This document shows, in pieces, positions 24,236 to 32,847 of a stretch of DNA of 35,208 bases. The stretch covers positions 1 through 35,208 of the forward strand of contig JAQBNO010000157.1 of assembly GCA_028288485.1 (NCBI GenBank), in the 5' to 3' direction. Under the pieces are notes generated by a model. It saw nothing but the letters and a program-made list of their open reading frames with translations, searched no databases and had not been told where the DNA came from. The position numbers and the translations under genes were made by a program. How positions within the stretch are numbered: position 1 is the first letter of the stretch; every line of letters begins with the position of its first letter. The DNA is from Segetibacter sp. GTDB lineage: Bacteria > Bacteroidota > Bacteroidia > Chitinophagales > Chitinophagaceae.

Positions 24236-24691
24236 ATGAGTTTGCAATTTGACCGTTCCAAACCTATAGCCGTAGGTGCAGATCATGCAGGTTTTGAATA
24301 CAAAACGGCGGTAGTAAGGCATTTAAACGAGCTGGGTTACCAGGTGTCCGATTTTGGAACCTATTCTGAAAACTCCGTTGATTATCCTGACTTTGCTCAC
24401 CCTACCGCAAATAGTGTTGAAAAAGATGAAACTGCGTGTGGAATATTGATTTGCGGCAGTGCCAATGGCGTGGCAATTACTGCTAACAAACACCAGGGCA
24501 TCAGGGCGGCTTTGTGCTGGCAAAAAGAAATTGCTGAACTTGCCCGTAAACACAACAATGCCAATATGCTTTGCCTGCCTGCCCGGTTTGTTAGTTTGAA
24601 CAGTGCTTTAGACATAATAGATACTTTTTTAAATACTTCTTTTGAAGGCGGAAGACATGAGGGCAGAGTAAACAAAATCGCCTGTTCGTAA
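24236..24691 (+). CDS. rpiB: Ribose 5-phosphate isomerase B
   Basis: This enzyme interconverts ribose 5-phosphate and ribulose 5-phosphate in the pentose phosphate pathway. The 151-residue protein has the RpiB/LacAB fold. GADHAGFEYK is near 14, DYPDFAH near 50, the catalytic cysteine is in GILICGSANGVAITANK (about 70-86), and NANMLCLPARFV comes later. The alanine in GSANG is slightly unusual where glycine is common. The M28 peptidase gene starts 9 bases after the stop, so the two are probably co-transcribed. Confidence 0.95.
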   Translation: MSLQFDRSKPIAVGADHAGFEYKTAVVRHLNELGYQVSDFGTYSENSVDYPDFAHPTANSVEKDETACGILICGSANGVAITANKHQGIRAALCWQKEIAELARKHNNANMLCLPARFVSLNSALDIIDTFLNTSFEGGRHEGRVNKIACS

Positions 24692-24700
24692 ACAAAACTT

Positions 24701-26221
24701 ATGAAGAAATTTATATTGCCTGTTATGTTAATAACAGCGATTCCTGCTTTTGCACAAAAACAGAAAGGTTTACCCATTGATTTTCCAAACAAATACGCTC
24801 AAATCATTACTGCCGGCAGTTTAAAAGAAAAGCTTTCGGTAATAGCAGGTCCGGAAATGGAAGGTCGCGAAACGGCAAGTGCAGGTCAAAAGAGAGCGGC
24901 TCTCTATATCGAAAGTTTTTTTCAAAAACTGGGGTTACTGCCCGGTACAACCGGGGGCTACCAAATGCAGTTTCCCATCTACCAGGATTCGTTAGTTGAA
25001 GCAATCCTGAAAGTAAATGCCAGGCCGTACAAATTAGATGAATCATTTTACTTAAACATTGCTTCTGCTGTCAATGGTACTTTCGAAGTAAAGGAGATCG
25101 TTTTGGCTTCATATGGTATCGTCGACTCTGTTCATAACGATTATAAGGAACTGGATGTTAAAGGAAAATGGGTTTTAATATTGGAAGGAGGTCCATCTAC
25201 AGCTGCACCTACAGATGGAAAAAATCCTTTAAGTACAACGGCAAAAGTGGAAAAGGCTAAAGCGCTTGGTGTTAAAGGCATCTTTGTAATGACTTCCGGT
25301 TTTCCCAGGAAAACTGTTTCGGAAACAAAAGGCAGGATGTATTTAAAAAAGCCACCCACCGACCCGCTTCCTGTAATCAGCGTATCGAGCGATGTTGCCC
25401 ATGAACTGCTTGGGCTAAATCCTAAACAATTACTGGAGAGTATTAAAAATGTGCCGTTAGGAGTTTATAAATCTAATGCTCAGTTTACTATCAATAAAAG
25501 AACGTTATTATTACAAAGCAGTAACGTTCTGGCACTTCTGCCCGGAACGGATAAGAAGGATGAATACGTAATCATAACCAGCCACTATGATCATCTTGGT
25601 AAAAAGGGTAAGGATATTTACTATGGAGCCGACGATGATGGCTCGGGTACTACAGGTGTATTGCAAATTGCAGAAGCTTTTGCAAGAGCAAAAAATGAAG
25701 GGAATAGCCCGAGGCGCAGCATCGTATTTATGACTGTTTCCGGCGAAGAAAAGGGATTACTGGGTTCTGAGTTCTATACAGATTACCCATCATACCCACT
25801 TGCAAAAACATCCGTCAATCTTAACATCGACATGGTCGGTCGCGTTGACCCAAACTACAAAGGCGACTCATCTAATTATGTTTATATAATTGGAGATGAC
25901 AAACTGAGCACCGATTTAAAAACTGTCACCGACTCTGTCAATAAGAATTATTTAAACATGGAACTCGACCGGAGGTTCAACGATTTAAAAGACGTAAATC
26001 GTTACTATTATCGTTCCGACCATTACAACTTTGCTAAAAATGGGGTTCCGGTTATATTTTACTTCAACGGAACGCATCCCGATTACCATCGTCCGACTGA
26101 TACAGTGGATAAGATTAACTTCGACCTGATGTCGAAAAGGGTAAAACTGGTTTTTTATACTGCATGGGACTTGGCGAACAGGAATGAAATGGTAAAGAGA
26201 AATATTGCACTGGTGAAATAG
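24701..26221 (+). CDS. Secreted M28 family metallopeptidase
   Basis: The 506-residue zinc aminopeptidase has a signal peptide (KKFILPVMLITAIPAFA) and is probably periplasmic or outer-membrane linked. A protease-associated domain lies at about 120-230 (DVKGKWVLILEGGP). The M28 domain keeps all metal and catalytic residues: H295 (SHYDHLG), D311 (GADDDGSG), E349/E350 (SGEEKGLLG), D377 (NIDMVGR) and H463 (DYHRPTDT). It should be an active exopeptidase that removes N-terminal amino acids. It follows rpiB by 9 bases and ends at a clear terminator. Confidence 0.93.
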   Translation: MKKFILPVMLITAIPAFAQKQKGLPIDFPNKYAQIITAGSLKEKLSVIAGPEMEGRETASAGQKRAALYIESFFQKLGLLPGTTGGYQMQFPIYQDSLVEAILKVNARPYKLDESFYLNIASAVNGTFEVKEIVLASYGIVDSVHNDYKELDVKGKWVLILEGGPSTAAPTDGKNPLSTTAKVEKAKALGVKGIFVMTSGFPRKTVSETKGRMYLKKPPTDPLPVISVSSDVAHELLGLNPKQLLESIKNVPLGVYKSNAQFTINKRTLLLQSSNVLALLPGTDKKDEYVIITSHYDHLGKKGKDIYYGADDDGSGTTGVLQIAEAFARAKNEGNSPRRSIVFMTVSGEEKGLLGSEFYTDYPSYPLAKTSVNLNIDMVGRVDPNYKGDSSNYVYIIGDDKLSTDLKTVTDSVNKNYLNMELDRRFNDLKDVNRYYYRSDHYNFAKNGVPVIFYFNGTHPDYHRPTDTVDKINFDLMSKRVKLVFYTAWDLANRNEMVKRNIALVK

Positions 26222-26237
26222 ATTGTAAAAATCCGCA

Positions 26238-26266
26238 AAGCCTTCCAACAGGGAGGCCTTTTTTTT
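26238..26266 (+). terminator. Rho-independent terminator
   Basis: GCCTTCC pairs with GGGAGGC (7 pairs, one G-U) around ACAA-type loop bases and is followed by eight T residues, 18 bases after the M28 peptidase gene. Confidence 0.85.
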
Positions 26267-26292
26267 GTAAATTATTTCATAAGTTGCAATAC

Positions 26293-26901
26293 ATGCTGTT
26301 ACCCGATTCTTTTCCCGCCTTTAATGCTGGTTCTGCCTCGCAAAAAAGTACTCTTTTACCTTTTCGGGTTTGTATTGATAAGCTTCCGGTTTCGTGCAGC
26401 CATTGTCGTTTCATAAACCACTTCGATTATAGTTTCTGCACTAACTGCGGTTATCCTGTTCATCCAAATAAAGAAAGGCTTGCCTTGTATAATTACCGTC
26501 TGCAAGAAAGAATTAATCTCCAAAAAAGGTGCTTTGTAAAAATCGCACAAGCGCGAAATGCTTTGTATCTTTTAGCCGGATTTAGCATGTTGGGTATATT
26601 CTACCTTTTTTCCGACTGGAAAGAAACCGTAATAAAGGGATTTGTCATGGTTTTGTTGGGGCTAATTTATGCCGGTCTTGGCACCTGGTCTTTGCAAAAA
26701 CCCTTTACATCTTTGCTTATCAGCCTGATCGTTATGCTCACTTTTGTTGCAATCAATACCTGGGCCGAGATTACTTCATTGTCTTCAACCTTAGGGGCGG
26801 TCTATTTGTTTATTATACAACTCGTTTTAATTTACTTTCTCCTCCAGGGGGTAAAGGGAGCGTTTCATGCAGATATTTTAGAAGAAGAATTTAAATTGTA
26901 A
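26293..26901 (+). CDS. Zinc-ribbon membrane protein of unknown function
   Basis: The protein is about 202 residues. Its N-terminal cytoplasmic part carries a CxxC...CxxC zinc ribbon (CSHC, then CTNCGYPV about 17 residues later). About four membrane helices follow in the C-terminal 120 residues (ALYLLAGFSMLGIFYLF; GFVMVLLGLIYAGLG; LLISLIVMLTFVAI; VYLFIIQLVLIYFLL). The last residues are acidic. I start at the ATG at 26293; an in-frame TTG lies 9 bases earlier. I know no function for it. The next gene starts 4 bases after its stop and also begins with a zinc ribbon, so the two probably work together. Confidence 0.72.
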   Translation: MLLPDSFPAFNAGSASQKSTLLPFRVCIDKLPVSCSHCRFINHFDYSFCTNCGYPVHPNKERLALYNYRLQERINLQKRCFVKIAQARNALYLLAGFSMLGIFYLFSDWKETVIKGFVMVLLGLIYAGLGTWSLQKPFTSLLISLIVMLTFVAINTWAEITSLSSTLGAVYLFIIQLVLIYFLLQGVKGAFHADILEEEFKL

Positions 26902-26905
26902 CAAT

Positions 26906-27673
26906 TTGCCCGAAGAACATGACATACATGTGAAATGCGACGAATGTGAGGTTGCGGTACAAGCTGAACACCGCTATTGTCATAACTGCGGTGCTTACCT
27001 AAGTCCGGAAGCTATCACAATCAACATTTTCAACAATGTTCATTTAAGAAATATTTTCGTTTTCTACTTTATTTACCTGTTCGTATGCCTGATCGTAAAA
27101 TACAGTCCGTCCTTTAGCAGTTACGACCAAATGTTCTGGGTTGAAATTGTGCTGGCAGCAGTTACGCTGATGTTTACCCTGTTAAACTGGAAGGATATAA
27201 AGCCTGTACTGCAGTTCAATAATTTTAAATGGATTCTCCTGGCAGGCGTTATTGTTATTGCTTCAGCGGCTTCTCTTACTGTGAGCTTTACCGTGCAGGA
27301 ATTAAATATCAAGTTTTTTCATAACGAAATAAATTATTACGCGGCGTATAAATTGTATTCCTTTCCAACGCTGATTATGATTTATTCCATCGCACTTATG
27401 CCTGCCGTTTTTGAAGAGCTTTCTTTTCGCGGCATCATGTATCATTACTGTTCTAATTTCCTCGATGAAAGGTTAGTGGTTGTAGTAACGGCATTTCTAT
27501 TTGGTATAATGCACCTCAGTTTAATCTCGCTTGTGTGGTTAATTCCTTTTGGTTTCTTTATCGGTAATCTGCGCAGAAAGTACAATACCTTATGGTACGG
27601 GATTGTTTTTCATTTTACGTTTAACCTGGTTGCCTGCCTATTCGATTTGTACCAGCAGGGCGAGTTGTACTGA
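26906..27673 (+). CDS. CPBP family intramembrane metalloprotease with N-terminal zinc ribbon
   Basis: The 255-residue protein begins with a zinc ribbon (CDEC at about 12-15 and CHNCGAYL at about 27-30). Several membrane helices follow, with the three CPBP/Abi motifs: EELSFRG at 170-176, FGIMH at 199-203 and HFTFN at 236-240. These glutamates and histidines form the metal site of Rce1-type intramembrane proteases. Bacterial members have been tied to peptide maturation and immunity, but the substrate here is unknown. No in-frame ATG lies near the start; TTG at 26906, 4 bases after the previous stop, or GTG at 26930 must be used. Confidence 0.85.
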   Translation: MPEEHDIHVKCDECEVAVQAEHRYCHNCGAYLSPEAITINIFNNVHLRNIFVFYFIYLFVCLIVKYSPSFSSYDQMFWVEIVLAAVTLMFTLLNWKDIKPVLQFNNFKWILLAGVIVIASAASLTVSFTVQELNIKFFHNEINYYAAYKLYSFPTLIMIYSIALMPAVFEELSFRGIMYHYCSNFLDERLVVVVTAFLFGIMHLSLISLVWLIPFGFFIGNLRRKYNTLWYGIVFHFTFNLVACLFDLYQQGELY

Positions 27674-28077
27674 GAAAGTTCAGGCATAAGGCCGTGTCAA
27701 AGGTGAAACGTAAAAAGTCAAAAATGAGAAAGTTGTTATTACGTTTCACTTTTTGACGTTTCATGAGGAGCTGTTTTTTAGTTGAACCGGCGTTAATAAG
27801 AATTTTTATTTTTGCCCGGGCTGAAGAATTTCTATTAAAAATCGTTGCCACGCTCGCTTGTACTGTAAATCATTATTGAACCTGGCAGTTTTTACCCTGA
27901 GTTTGTCGAAGGGTTCGACTCTTGTGCTGCAACAAGAAAATCACCAGGTTGTCGTCGGGCTCGTTTAATGCCATCTTTCGGGAAACTGCTTATCAGGTAT
28001 AATTTATCAATTTGAAGCAGTCACCATTGTATTGCTTTTCTTTGTAGCATTAAAGTACCATTTAACCAATTTGATGT
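27674..28077. other. Gene-free region with inverted repeat and family B repeat
   Basis: About 400 bases separate the CPBP gene from the MMPL gene. A long imperfect inverted repeat lies at 27704-27723 and 27744-27763 (TGAAACGT and AAAAGT blocks facing each other), and a T run follows at 27774-27779, so it may act as a terminator. Family B copy 2 is at 27844-27911. No gene or RNA is recognised in the remainder. Confidence 0.5.
27844..27911 (+). repeat. Dispersed repeat family B, copy 2
   Basis: The first 20 bases, GTTGCCACGCTCGCTTGTAC, are identical to 3458-3477, and the rest (ATTATTGAACCTGGCAGTT to TTTGTCGAAG) follows the same order. It continues into CTTGTGCTGCAAC at about 27921, which recalls the inverted end of family C. 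Confidence 0.65.
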
Positions 28078-30402
28078 ATGTGGTTTAGCCTTGGCAAATC
28101 GATCTTGAAATTCCGGTTTTTCCTGCTGCTTCTGTTATTTGTGTCGACGGGTATAATGGCTTTTTTTGCCAGTAAAGTGCAGTTGAGTTACGATTTTACA
28201 AGGGCTATTCCAACCGACAATGAAAAGTATGTTCAGTTCGAATCCTTTAAACAAAAGTTCGGAGATAACGGGGGATTAGTTGTCATAGGTATTCAGTCTG
28301 AAAATTTTTATACAGCAAAAAATTTTACCGCCCTTATAAACCTGCACAATAATCTTAAAGCTGTTAAAGGAGTTGAAAATGTATTAAGCGTTCCTGAAGC
28401 TGTAATGCTTGTAAAAAATGATACAACTTCAAAGCTCATTCCGGTAAAGCTCTTTCCTGCAATAATTACTTCGCAACAACAACTCGATAGTAGCAGGGCA
28501 TTATTCGAAAACCTGCCTTTTTATAGAGGTCTCTTGTACAATGGTGCAACCCATTCTTATTTAACGGGAGTTAACGTAAGTAAAGAACTAATTAATAGTA
28601 AATACCGGACACGGTTAGTTGCTGACATCCTTCTGCAGGTTGATAAATTTGAAAAGGAAACAAGTTTGCAAGTTCATACAAGTGGTTTGCCTTTTATACG
28701 AACTGCTGTAGGAGATTTGATTAAATCTGAAATGAAATGGTTTCTTATTGGCTCGCTTGTTCTTTCCGCCATCACCTTGTTGCTTTTCTTCAGGTCGGGC
28801 AGCGCGGTAATAATGAGTTTGCTGGTTGTAATTATGGGGGTGATATGGAGCATGGGAATCATGGTGTTGTTAGGTTATAAAATAACACTGCTTACGGCCT
28901 TAATTCCACCTTTGCTAGTAGTAATTGGTATTCCTAATTGTATTTACTTTCTCAATAAATATCATGCGGCTTTTGTGGAAACCAATGATAAGCAGCAGGC
29001 CTTAATTACTATGGTCGGTCGTATGGGAATTGTAACGCTATTTTGCAATATTGCTGCTGCCATTGGTTTTGCAGTGTTTGCCTTAACACGAAGTGCCTTA
29101 TTAAAAGAATTCGGCGTTGTTGCAGGAATAAATATTATGCTCCTGTTTATTATTTCGCTCATTTTTATTCCCCCTGTTCTAAGCTACCTTTCTCCACCCA
29201 AGGCCCATGAATTAAAATACCTCGATAACCGTTTATTGGTTGGTCTGCTGCAACAGTTGGAAAAGTGGACAATTCATAACCAGAAATGGATCTACAGCAT
29301 TACAATCGTAGCTACCATCGTTGCTATTGCCGGCATCTTTCGTATAAAAAGTGAAGCATTTATTGTGGATGACCTTCCCAAAACCGATAGAATTTATACT
29401 GACCTAAAATGGTTTGAAAGCAATTTTAAAGGAGTTATGCCACTTGAAATTGTGGTTGACACAAAAAAGAAAAAAGGCGTTACCAGTTCTTTAAAAACCT
29501 TTGAACGCATCGATGAGTTTTCCTCTGCGATTGCAGCAGACTCAAACATGAGCCGACCGCTAACGGTAGTGGAAGGTTTGAAATTTGCCAAGCAGGCTTA
29601 TTATGATAACGACAGTATGAGTTATGCTGCTCCGTCGGAATTTGACATGGCTTTTTTGGCACCTTATCTTAAAGCTAAAGATGATGGAACATCCAAGACA
29701 GGAATGGCTAAGCTCTTAAATGGCTTCATTGATACATCAAAACGATATACCCGCATCAGTGTAAACATGAAAGATGTGGGAAGTGTAAGGCTGCCCATAA
29801 TTCTTAATACTTTGCAAAAGCAAGCAAACCAGATTTTTGATACGGCATCCTACGATGTACAGTTTACAGGTGCAAGTGTAACTTTTCTGGAAGGCAGCAG
29901 GTTTATAATTAATGGATTAAAAGAAAGCATTCTTTATGCGTTTTTATTAATTGCCCTTTGCATGTTATACCTGTTCCGGTCATTTAAAATATTGTTGTGT
30001 TCACTTATTCCAAACGTGGTGCCGTTGGTTATAACGGCAGGAGTAATGGGATGGGTGGGTATTTCACTGAAGCCGTCAACCGTGTTGATATTTAGCGTGG
30101 CACTTGGAATTGCCATAGATGTTACCATCCGGTTCCTGGTCAATTATAAACAGGAACTGCGAAATTTTAATAACGAAGTACAGCCTACTATTGTAGAAAC
30201 TATCCGACATACAGGTATCAGCATTATTTACACGTCGCTGGTGCTTATTGCAGGATTTATCATTTTTTGCTTTAGCGGCTTTGGCGGAACCAAAGCCCTC
30301 GGATGGCTTACCTCTTTAACCCTTGTTACAGGCACAATAACAAACTTAACATTGCTTCCGGTGTTATTGCTCACCTTCCAGAAGCCCAAAAAGGATAAAT
30401 AG
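28078..30402 (+). CDS. MMPL/RND superfamily transporter
   Basis: This 774-residue inner-membrane exporter has the RND layout in two halves. Each has one helix, a large periplasmic domain and a bundle of five helices. Helix 1 is at about 12-32, the first domain at about 35-210, and helices 2-6 at about 215-385. The second half starts near 400 and its helices lie at about 625-765. DFTRAIPTDNE after helix 1 and the GNGL-like region FGDNGGLVVIG are typical of MMPL proteins. Related proteins move lipids, hopanoids or sterols using the proton gradient. No membrane-fusion or outer-membrane partner is adjacent. A terminator hairpin follows. Confidence 0.9.
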   Translation: MWFSLGKSILKFRFFLLLLLFVSTGIMAFFASKVQLSYDFTRAIPTDNEKYVQFESFKQKFGDNGGLVVIGIQSENFYTAKNFTALINLHNNLKAVKGVENVLSVPEAVMLVKNDTTSKLIPVKLFPAIITSQQQLDSSRALFENLPFYRGLLYNGATHSYLTGVNVSKELINSKYRTRLVADILLQVDKFEKETSLQVHTSGLPFIRTAVGDLIKSEMKWFLIGSLVLSAITLLLFFRSGSAVIMSLLVVIMGVIWSMGIMVLLGYKITLLTALIPPLLVVIGIPNCIYFLNKYHAAFVETNDKQQALITMVGRMGIVTLFCNIAAAIGFAVFALTRSALLKEFGVVAGINIMLLFIISLIFIPPVLSYLSPPKAHELKYLDNRLLVGLLQQLEKWTIHNQKWIYSITIVATIVAIAGIFRIKSEAFIVDDLPKTDRIYTDLKWFESNFKGVMPLEIVVDTKKKKGVTSSLKTFERIDEFSSAIAADSNMSRPLTVVEGLKFAKQAYYDNDSMSYAAPSEFDMAFLAPYLKAKDDGTSKTGMAKLLNGFIDTSKRYTRISVNMKDVGSVRLPIILNTLQKQANQIFDTASYDVQFTGASVTFLEGSRFIINGLKESILYAFLLIALCMLYLFRSFKILLCSLIPNVVPLVITAGVMGWVGISLKPSTVLIFSVALGIAIDVTIRFLVNYKQELRNFNNEVQPTIVETIRHTGISIIYTSLVLIAGFIIFCFSGFGGTKALGWLTSLTLVTGTITNLTLLPVLLLTFQKPKKDK

Positions 30403-30489
30403 AATGTTGTGCAACGTCAAAAGTGAAAGGTCAACGATTAATCGTCTTTCAAGTTTGATGTGGCATTTTATCACCGAAATTGGTCATAA

Positions 30490-30521
30490 AATTAAAAGCG
30501 CCACAGGGCGCTTTTAATTTT
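30490..30521. terminator. Bidirectional Rho-independent terminator
   Basis: A 12-pair stem (ATTAAAAGCGCC with GGCGCTTTTAAT) around a 4-base loop is flanked by an A run on the left and a T run on the right. It sits between the convergent MMPL gene and the small minus-strand gene and can end both. Confidence 0.85.
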
Positions 30522-30560
30522 TACTTATTTGTTGTTTGAACCAATGTATCGCATTTAATT

Positions 30561-30794
30561 TTAGGCCAGCGTGTACAATCGCTCCGCTATAGCAACTTCC
30601 AGGTCTGCCGGTATGATTTCGGAATCATCGCCAATTGCTACATAGTGTCCTATAGTTCTGTCGTAGGTAAAAACAAAATCGTCGCTGCCATTATAGCTTA
30701 CTGTAAAACGGGTGTCTGTATTAAATTCAAAAGGCGTTGCTTTAACAATGTACGGAACACCGTTTAATAATAATTGGAAAGATTGTTCTTGCAT
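30561..30794 (-). CDS. Small conserved-looking protein of unknown function
   Basis: The 77-residue acidic protein has no signal peptide or membrane helix. The sequence alternates in a beta-strand pattern (FQLLLNGVPYIVKATPFEFN, then RFTVSYNGSDDFVFTYD) with a short C-terminal helix (ADLEVAIAERLYTL). I do not recognise the family. It lies 162 bases downstream of umuC on the same strand and ends at the shared terminator, so it may or may not be in the umuDC unit. Confidence 0.68.
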   Translation of the reverse strand: MQEQSFQLLLNGVPYIVKATPFEFNTDTRFTVSYNGSDDFVFTYDRTIGHYVAIGDDSEIIPADLEVAIAERLYTLA

Positions 30795-30956
30795 AATCGT
30801 TTTTTTAAAGGGTTACGACACAAAAACAATGCCTTTAGGCAGCCACACTTTTTCCTCCACACTTGCAAAGTCAGGCACTTATTTACGCTGCCCGGGAAAT
30901 AAGACGCAATAGCAAAAGCAGGTCATTGATTTTCTTAAAAATAATGTGAGGCATAC

Positions 30957-32237
30957 TCAATTGATCTCCCGCAATTCTCCCCACCTTGTAGTATATCGTT
31001 TACTTAACAGTTCCTGTTTCATTTTCCACAGCTTCTTAGTACCGGCAGATGCAAACTTTACTTTTTCGTTTCGCATGCTGAAGTTAACATTATCTACCAT
31101 GCTCATTAAATTACGTTGTTCATATTTTGCCTGGGGCGCAAAGAAGTTTCCCTGTAAAGAACTGTCAGGAACGAGTTCAGTAAATATTACGCCGGCCTTT
31201 TCGTAAGTTGTTCCTTCTTCAAATAATTGTTCCGTTAAAACAAGTGCATGTTTTATTAGTTCATTAGTAATGGAGGTGGGAACGGGTAGCTTAATATGAG
31301 TTGTAACCGGCTCGAGAGGTTTATAAATTGAACCTCTTTTTAATTCTTTAGGAATAACAAATACGCTCATTACTTTGGCTGCAGCGTATTGTCTTCGTAG
31401 TTTTTCTGCTGCCCTGCTTGCATAAGTTGCTACTGCTTCCTTAATAGGCTGTAATTCGGTTAACGCATGGCCAAATCTGCGTGTGCATGAAACCATTTTT
31501 TTAATTGATAACTGCTCGTCTATTCCAATCGACGGTTTTCCCTGTAATTCATGTAAAAGCCTTACGCCCACAACACCTCCTAAGTTTTGCCGCATCCATT
31601 CTTCAGGCATCAGCTTTAGGTCGTATGCCGTTTTAACGTCCAGCTTTTCCAGCTTAGCTGCCGACTGCCTTCCTACTCCCCAGATCTCCTCTACGGGTGT
31701 TCTTTTCAGGGCGGCTGCAATTCTTCCGGGTGTATCTAACACAAGCATGCAATTGCTTTTTTCTTTGTTGTCTTTAGCAAGATGGTTAGCAATTTTTGCC
31801 AATGTTTTTGTGGGAGCTACACCTATCGATACCGCAATGCCGGTCCACAGTTCTACCGTTTCTTTAATCTGTTGTACAACCCTATGTAACTCCTTTGCAG
31901 CTACGTGACCAAGGTCGAGAAAGGCTTCATCTACCGAATATACTTCAATGCAATTTTGAGGAAGAATAGTAGCAACCGTTTCCATTACCCGTTTACTTAA
32001 GTCCCCGTACAACGCATAGTTCGACGAAAATACCTGTACCCCGTGTTTTTCCAAAAACGGCTTTACCATAAAGTAGGGGGCGGCCATTTTTATCCCCAGC
32101 TTTTTGGCCTCGTCGCTCCTGGAAATGATACAGCCATCGTTATTGCTTAAAACAACTACCGGTGTATTTTTAAGTCGTGGCTTAAATAATCTTTCGCACG
32201 AACAGTAAAAGTTGTTGCAATCTATTATAGCTTTCAT
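30957..32237 (-). CDS. umuC: Y-family DNA polymerase, UmuC type
   Basis: This is the catalytic subunit of an error-prone translesion polymerase (Pol V type). The 426-residue protein has the palm carboxylates at D6 (AIIDCNNFYCSCE) and D103/E104 (VYSVDEAFLDL). The fingers segment is SNNDGCIISRSDEAKKLGI (about 31-49), helix-hairpin-helix motifs lie near 190-225 (EEIWGVGRQSAAKL), and a little-finger region is followed by the C-terminal UmuC extension (about 370-420). The length matches E. coli UmuC. The umuD-like gene lies 108 bases upstream on the same strand, so the usual umuD-umuC order holds, although the gap is larger than normal and carries repeat sequence. Confidence 0.94.
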   Translation of the reverse strand: MKAIIDCNNFYCSCERLFKPRLKNTPVVVLSNNDGCIISRSDEAKKLGIKMAAPYFMVKPFLEKHGVQVFSSNYALYGDLSKRVMETVATILPQNCIEVYSVDEAFLDLGHVAAKELHRVVQQIKETVELWTGIAVSIGVAPTKTLAKIANHLAKDNKEKSNCMLVLDTPGRIAAALKRTPVEEIWGVGRQSAAKLEKLDVKTAYDLKLMPEEWMRQNLGGVVGVRLLHELQGKPSIGIDEQLSIKKMVSCTRRFGHALTELQPIKEAVATYASRAAEKLRRQYAAAKVMSVFVIPKELKRGSIYKPLEPVTTHIKLPVPTSITNELIKHALVLTEQLFEEGTTYEKAGVIFTELVPDSSLQGNFFAPQAKYEQRNLMSMVDNVNFSMRNEKVKFASAGTKKLWKMKQELLSKRYTTRWGELREIN

Positions 32238-32265
32238 AGCCTTTAAACCCTTGAAAGGCGGTTTA

Positions 32266-32345
32266 GACCCAACCCCTAAAGCAGGGTCACCGTATTTATA
32301 AATGTTTTTTCTACTCGCTTTAATATTACCCCAGGGGTAGGGGTT
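32266..32345. repeat. CCCCTAAAG/CCCCAGGGG repeat in the umuD-umuC gap
   Basis: The gap between umuD and umuC contains CCAACCCCTAAAGCAGGG and later ACCCCAGGGGTAGGGG. Related modules (CCCTTTAGGGCTGGGG and CCCCTCCAGGGG) occur at 34302-34346, in reverse orientation. This appears to be another dispersed palindromic repeat. Confidence 0.45.
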
Positions 32346-32774
32346 TCAGGGCGCATGTATTACATACGTTACCACTCCCCAAACCGAAAACTCCGAAAAG
32401 GGATCCACATCAATAACTGCCAGCTTTGTTGTTTCAGGTACCAGCCTGATTTTATTAAAAGATTTATCGAGGCGGCGAACAAGCATTTCTCCGTTTAAAA
32501 CAGCCACTATCACTTTTCCATTTACGTTCGTAATACTTCTGTCAACTATAAGAACATCGCCGCTAAAAATCCCTGCACCTTCCATAGAGTCTCCATTCAT
32601 TCTAAAAAAGAAAGTAGCCGGCTTGTTTTTAATGAGTTGCTCGTTTAAGTCGATGCCCCTTTCCATGTATTCATCTGCAGGCGTGCTAAAGCCGGTGGCG
32701 TTAGCACGATGAACATCGTGTTGTGTAAAATCTTTTGTGCCGCGGTATGATGCACCATGTATTTCCCCTTCCAT
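32346..32774 (-). CDS. umuD: UmuD-like S24 family protein, catalytic lysine replaced
   Basis: The 142-residue protein aligns with E. coli UmuD along its length. A short N-terminal arm is followed by TGFSTPADEYMERGIDLNEQLI (about 27-48), the serine nucleophile region GDSMEGAGI with S63, GDVLIVDRSI, then GEMLVRRL and VWGVVTYVIH. The residue in line with the catalytic lysine (VK in UmuD and LexA) is R100. At the self-cleavage position the expected Cys-Gly or Ala-Gly is Thr27-Gly28. Self-cleavage may therefore be slow or absent, which is inference. It probably partners the downstream UmuC. A palindromic site lies just upstream. Confidence 0.9.
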   Translation of the reverse strand: MEGEIHGASYRGTKDFTQHDVHRANATGFSTPADEYMERGIDLNEQLIKNKPATFFFRMNGDSMEGAGIFSGDVLIVDRSITNVNGKVIVAVLNGEMLVRRLDKSFNKIRLVPETTKLAVIDVDPFSEFSVWGVVTYVIHAP

Positions 32775-32794
32775 ATTTAAAAATTTTTATTATG

Positions 32795-32821
32795 CTAAAT
32801 TATTTAGTAAAATTATACTAA
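32795..32821. promoter_or_regulatory. Candidate SOS-type operator between umuD and the 2H genes
   Basis: Two overlapping symmetric elements occur: CTAAAT-T-ATTTAG (32795-32807) and TTAGTA-N6-TACTAA (32804-32821). They lie 20-45 bases upstream of the umuD start and 27-53 bases upstream of the divergent 2H gene at 32848, so one repressor dimer could control both. A LexA-like repressor is the natural candidate, but I know no verified motif for this lineage. Confidence 0.5.
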
Positions 32822-32847
32822 TTTTATTATCACAAAAAATTAAAATC

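Noticed and set aside
32737-32847. Extension of 2H protein A across the intergenic region
   Set aside because: It would overlap the umuD coding start and the palindromic site; the 32848 ATG gives the normal family N-terminus.
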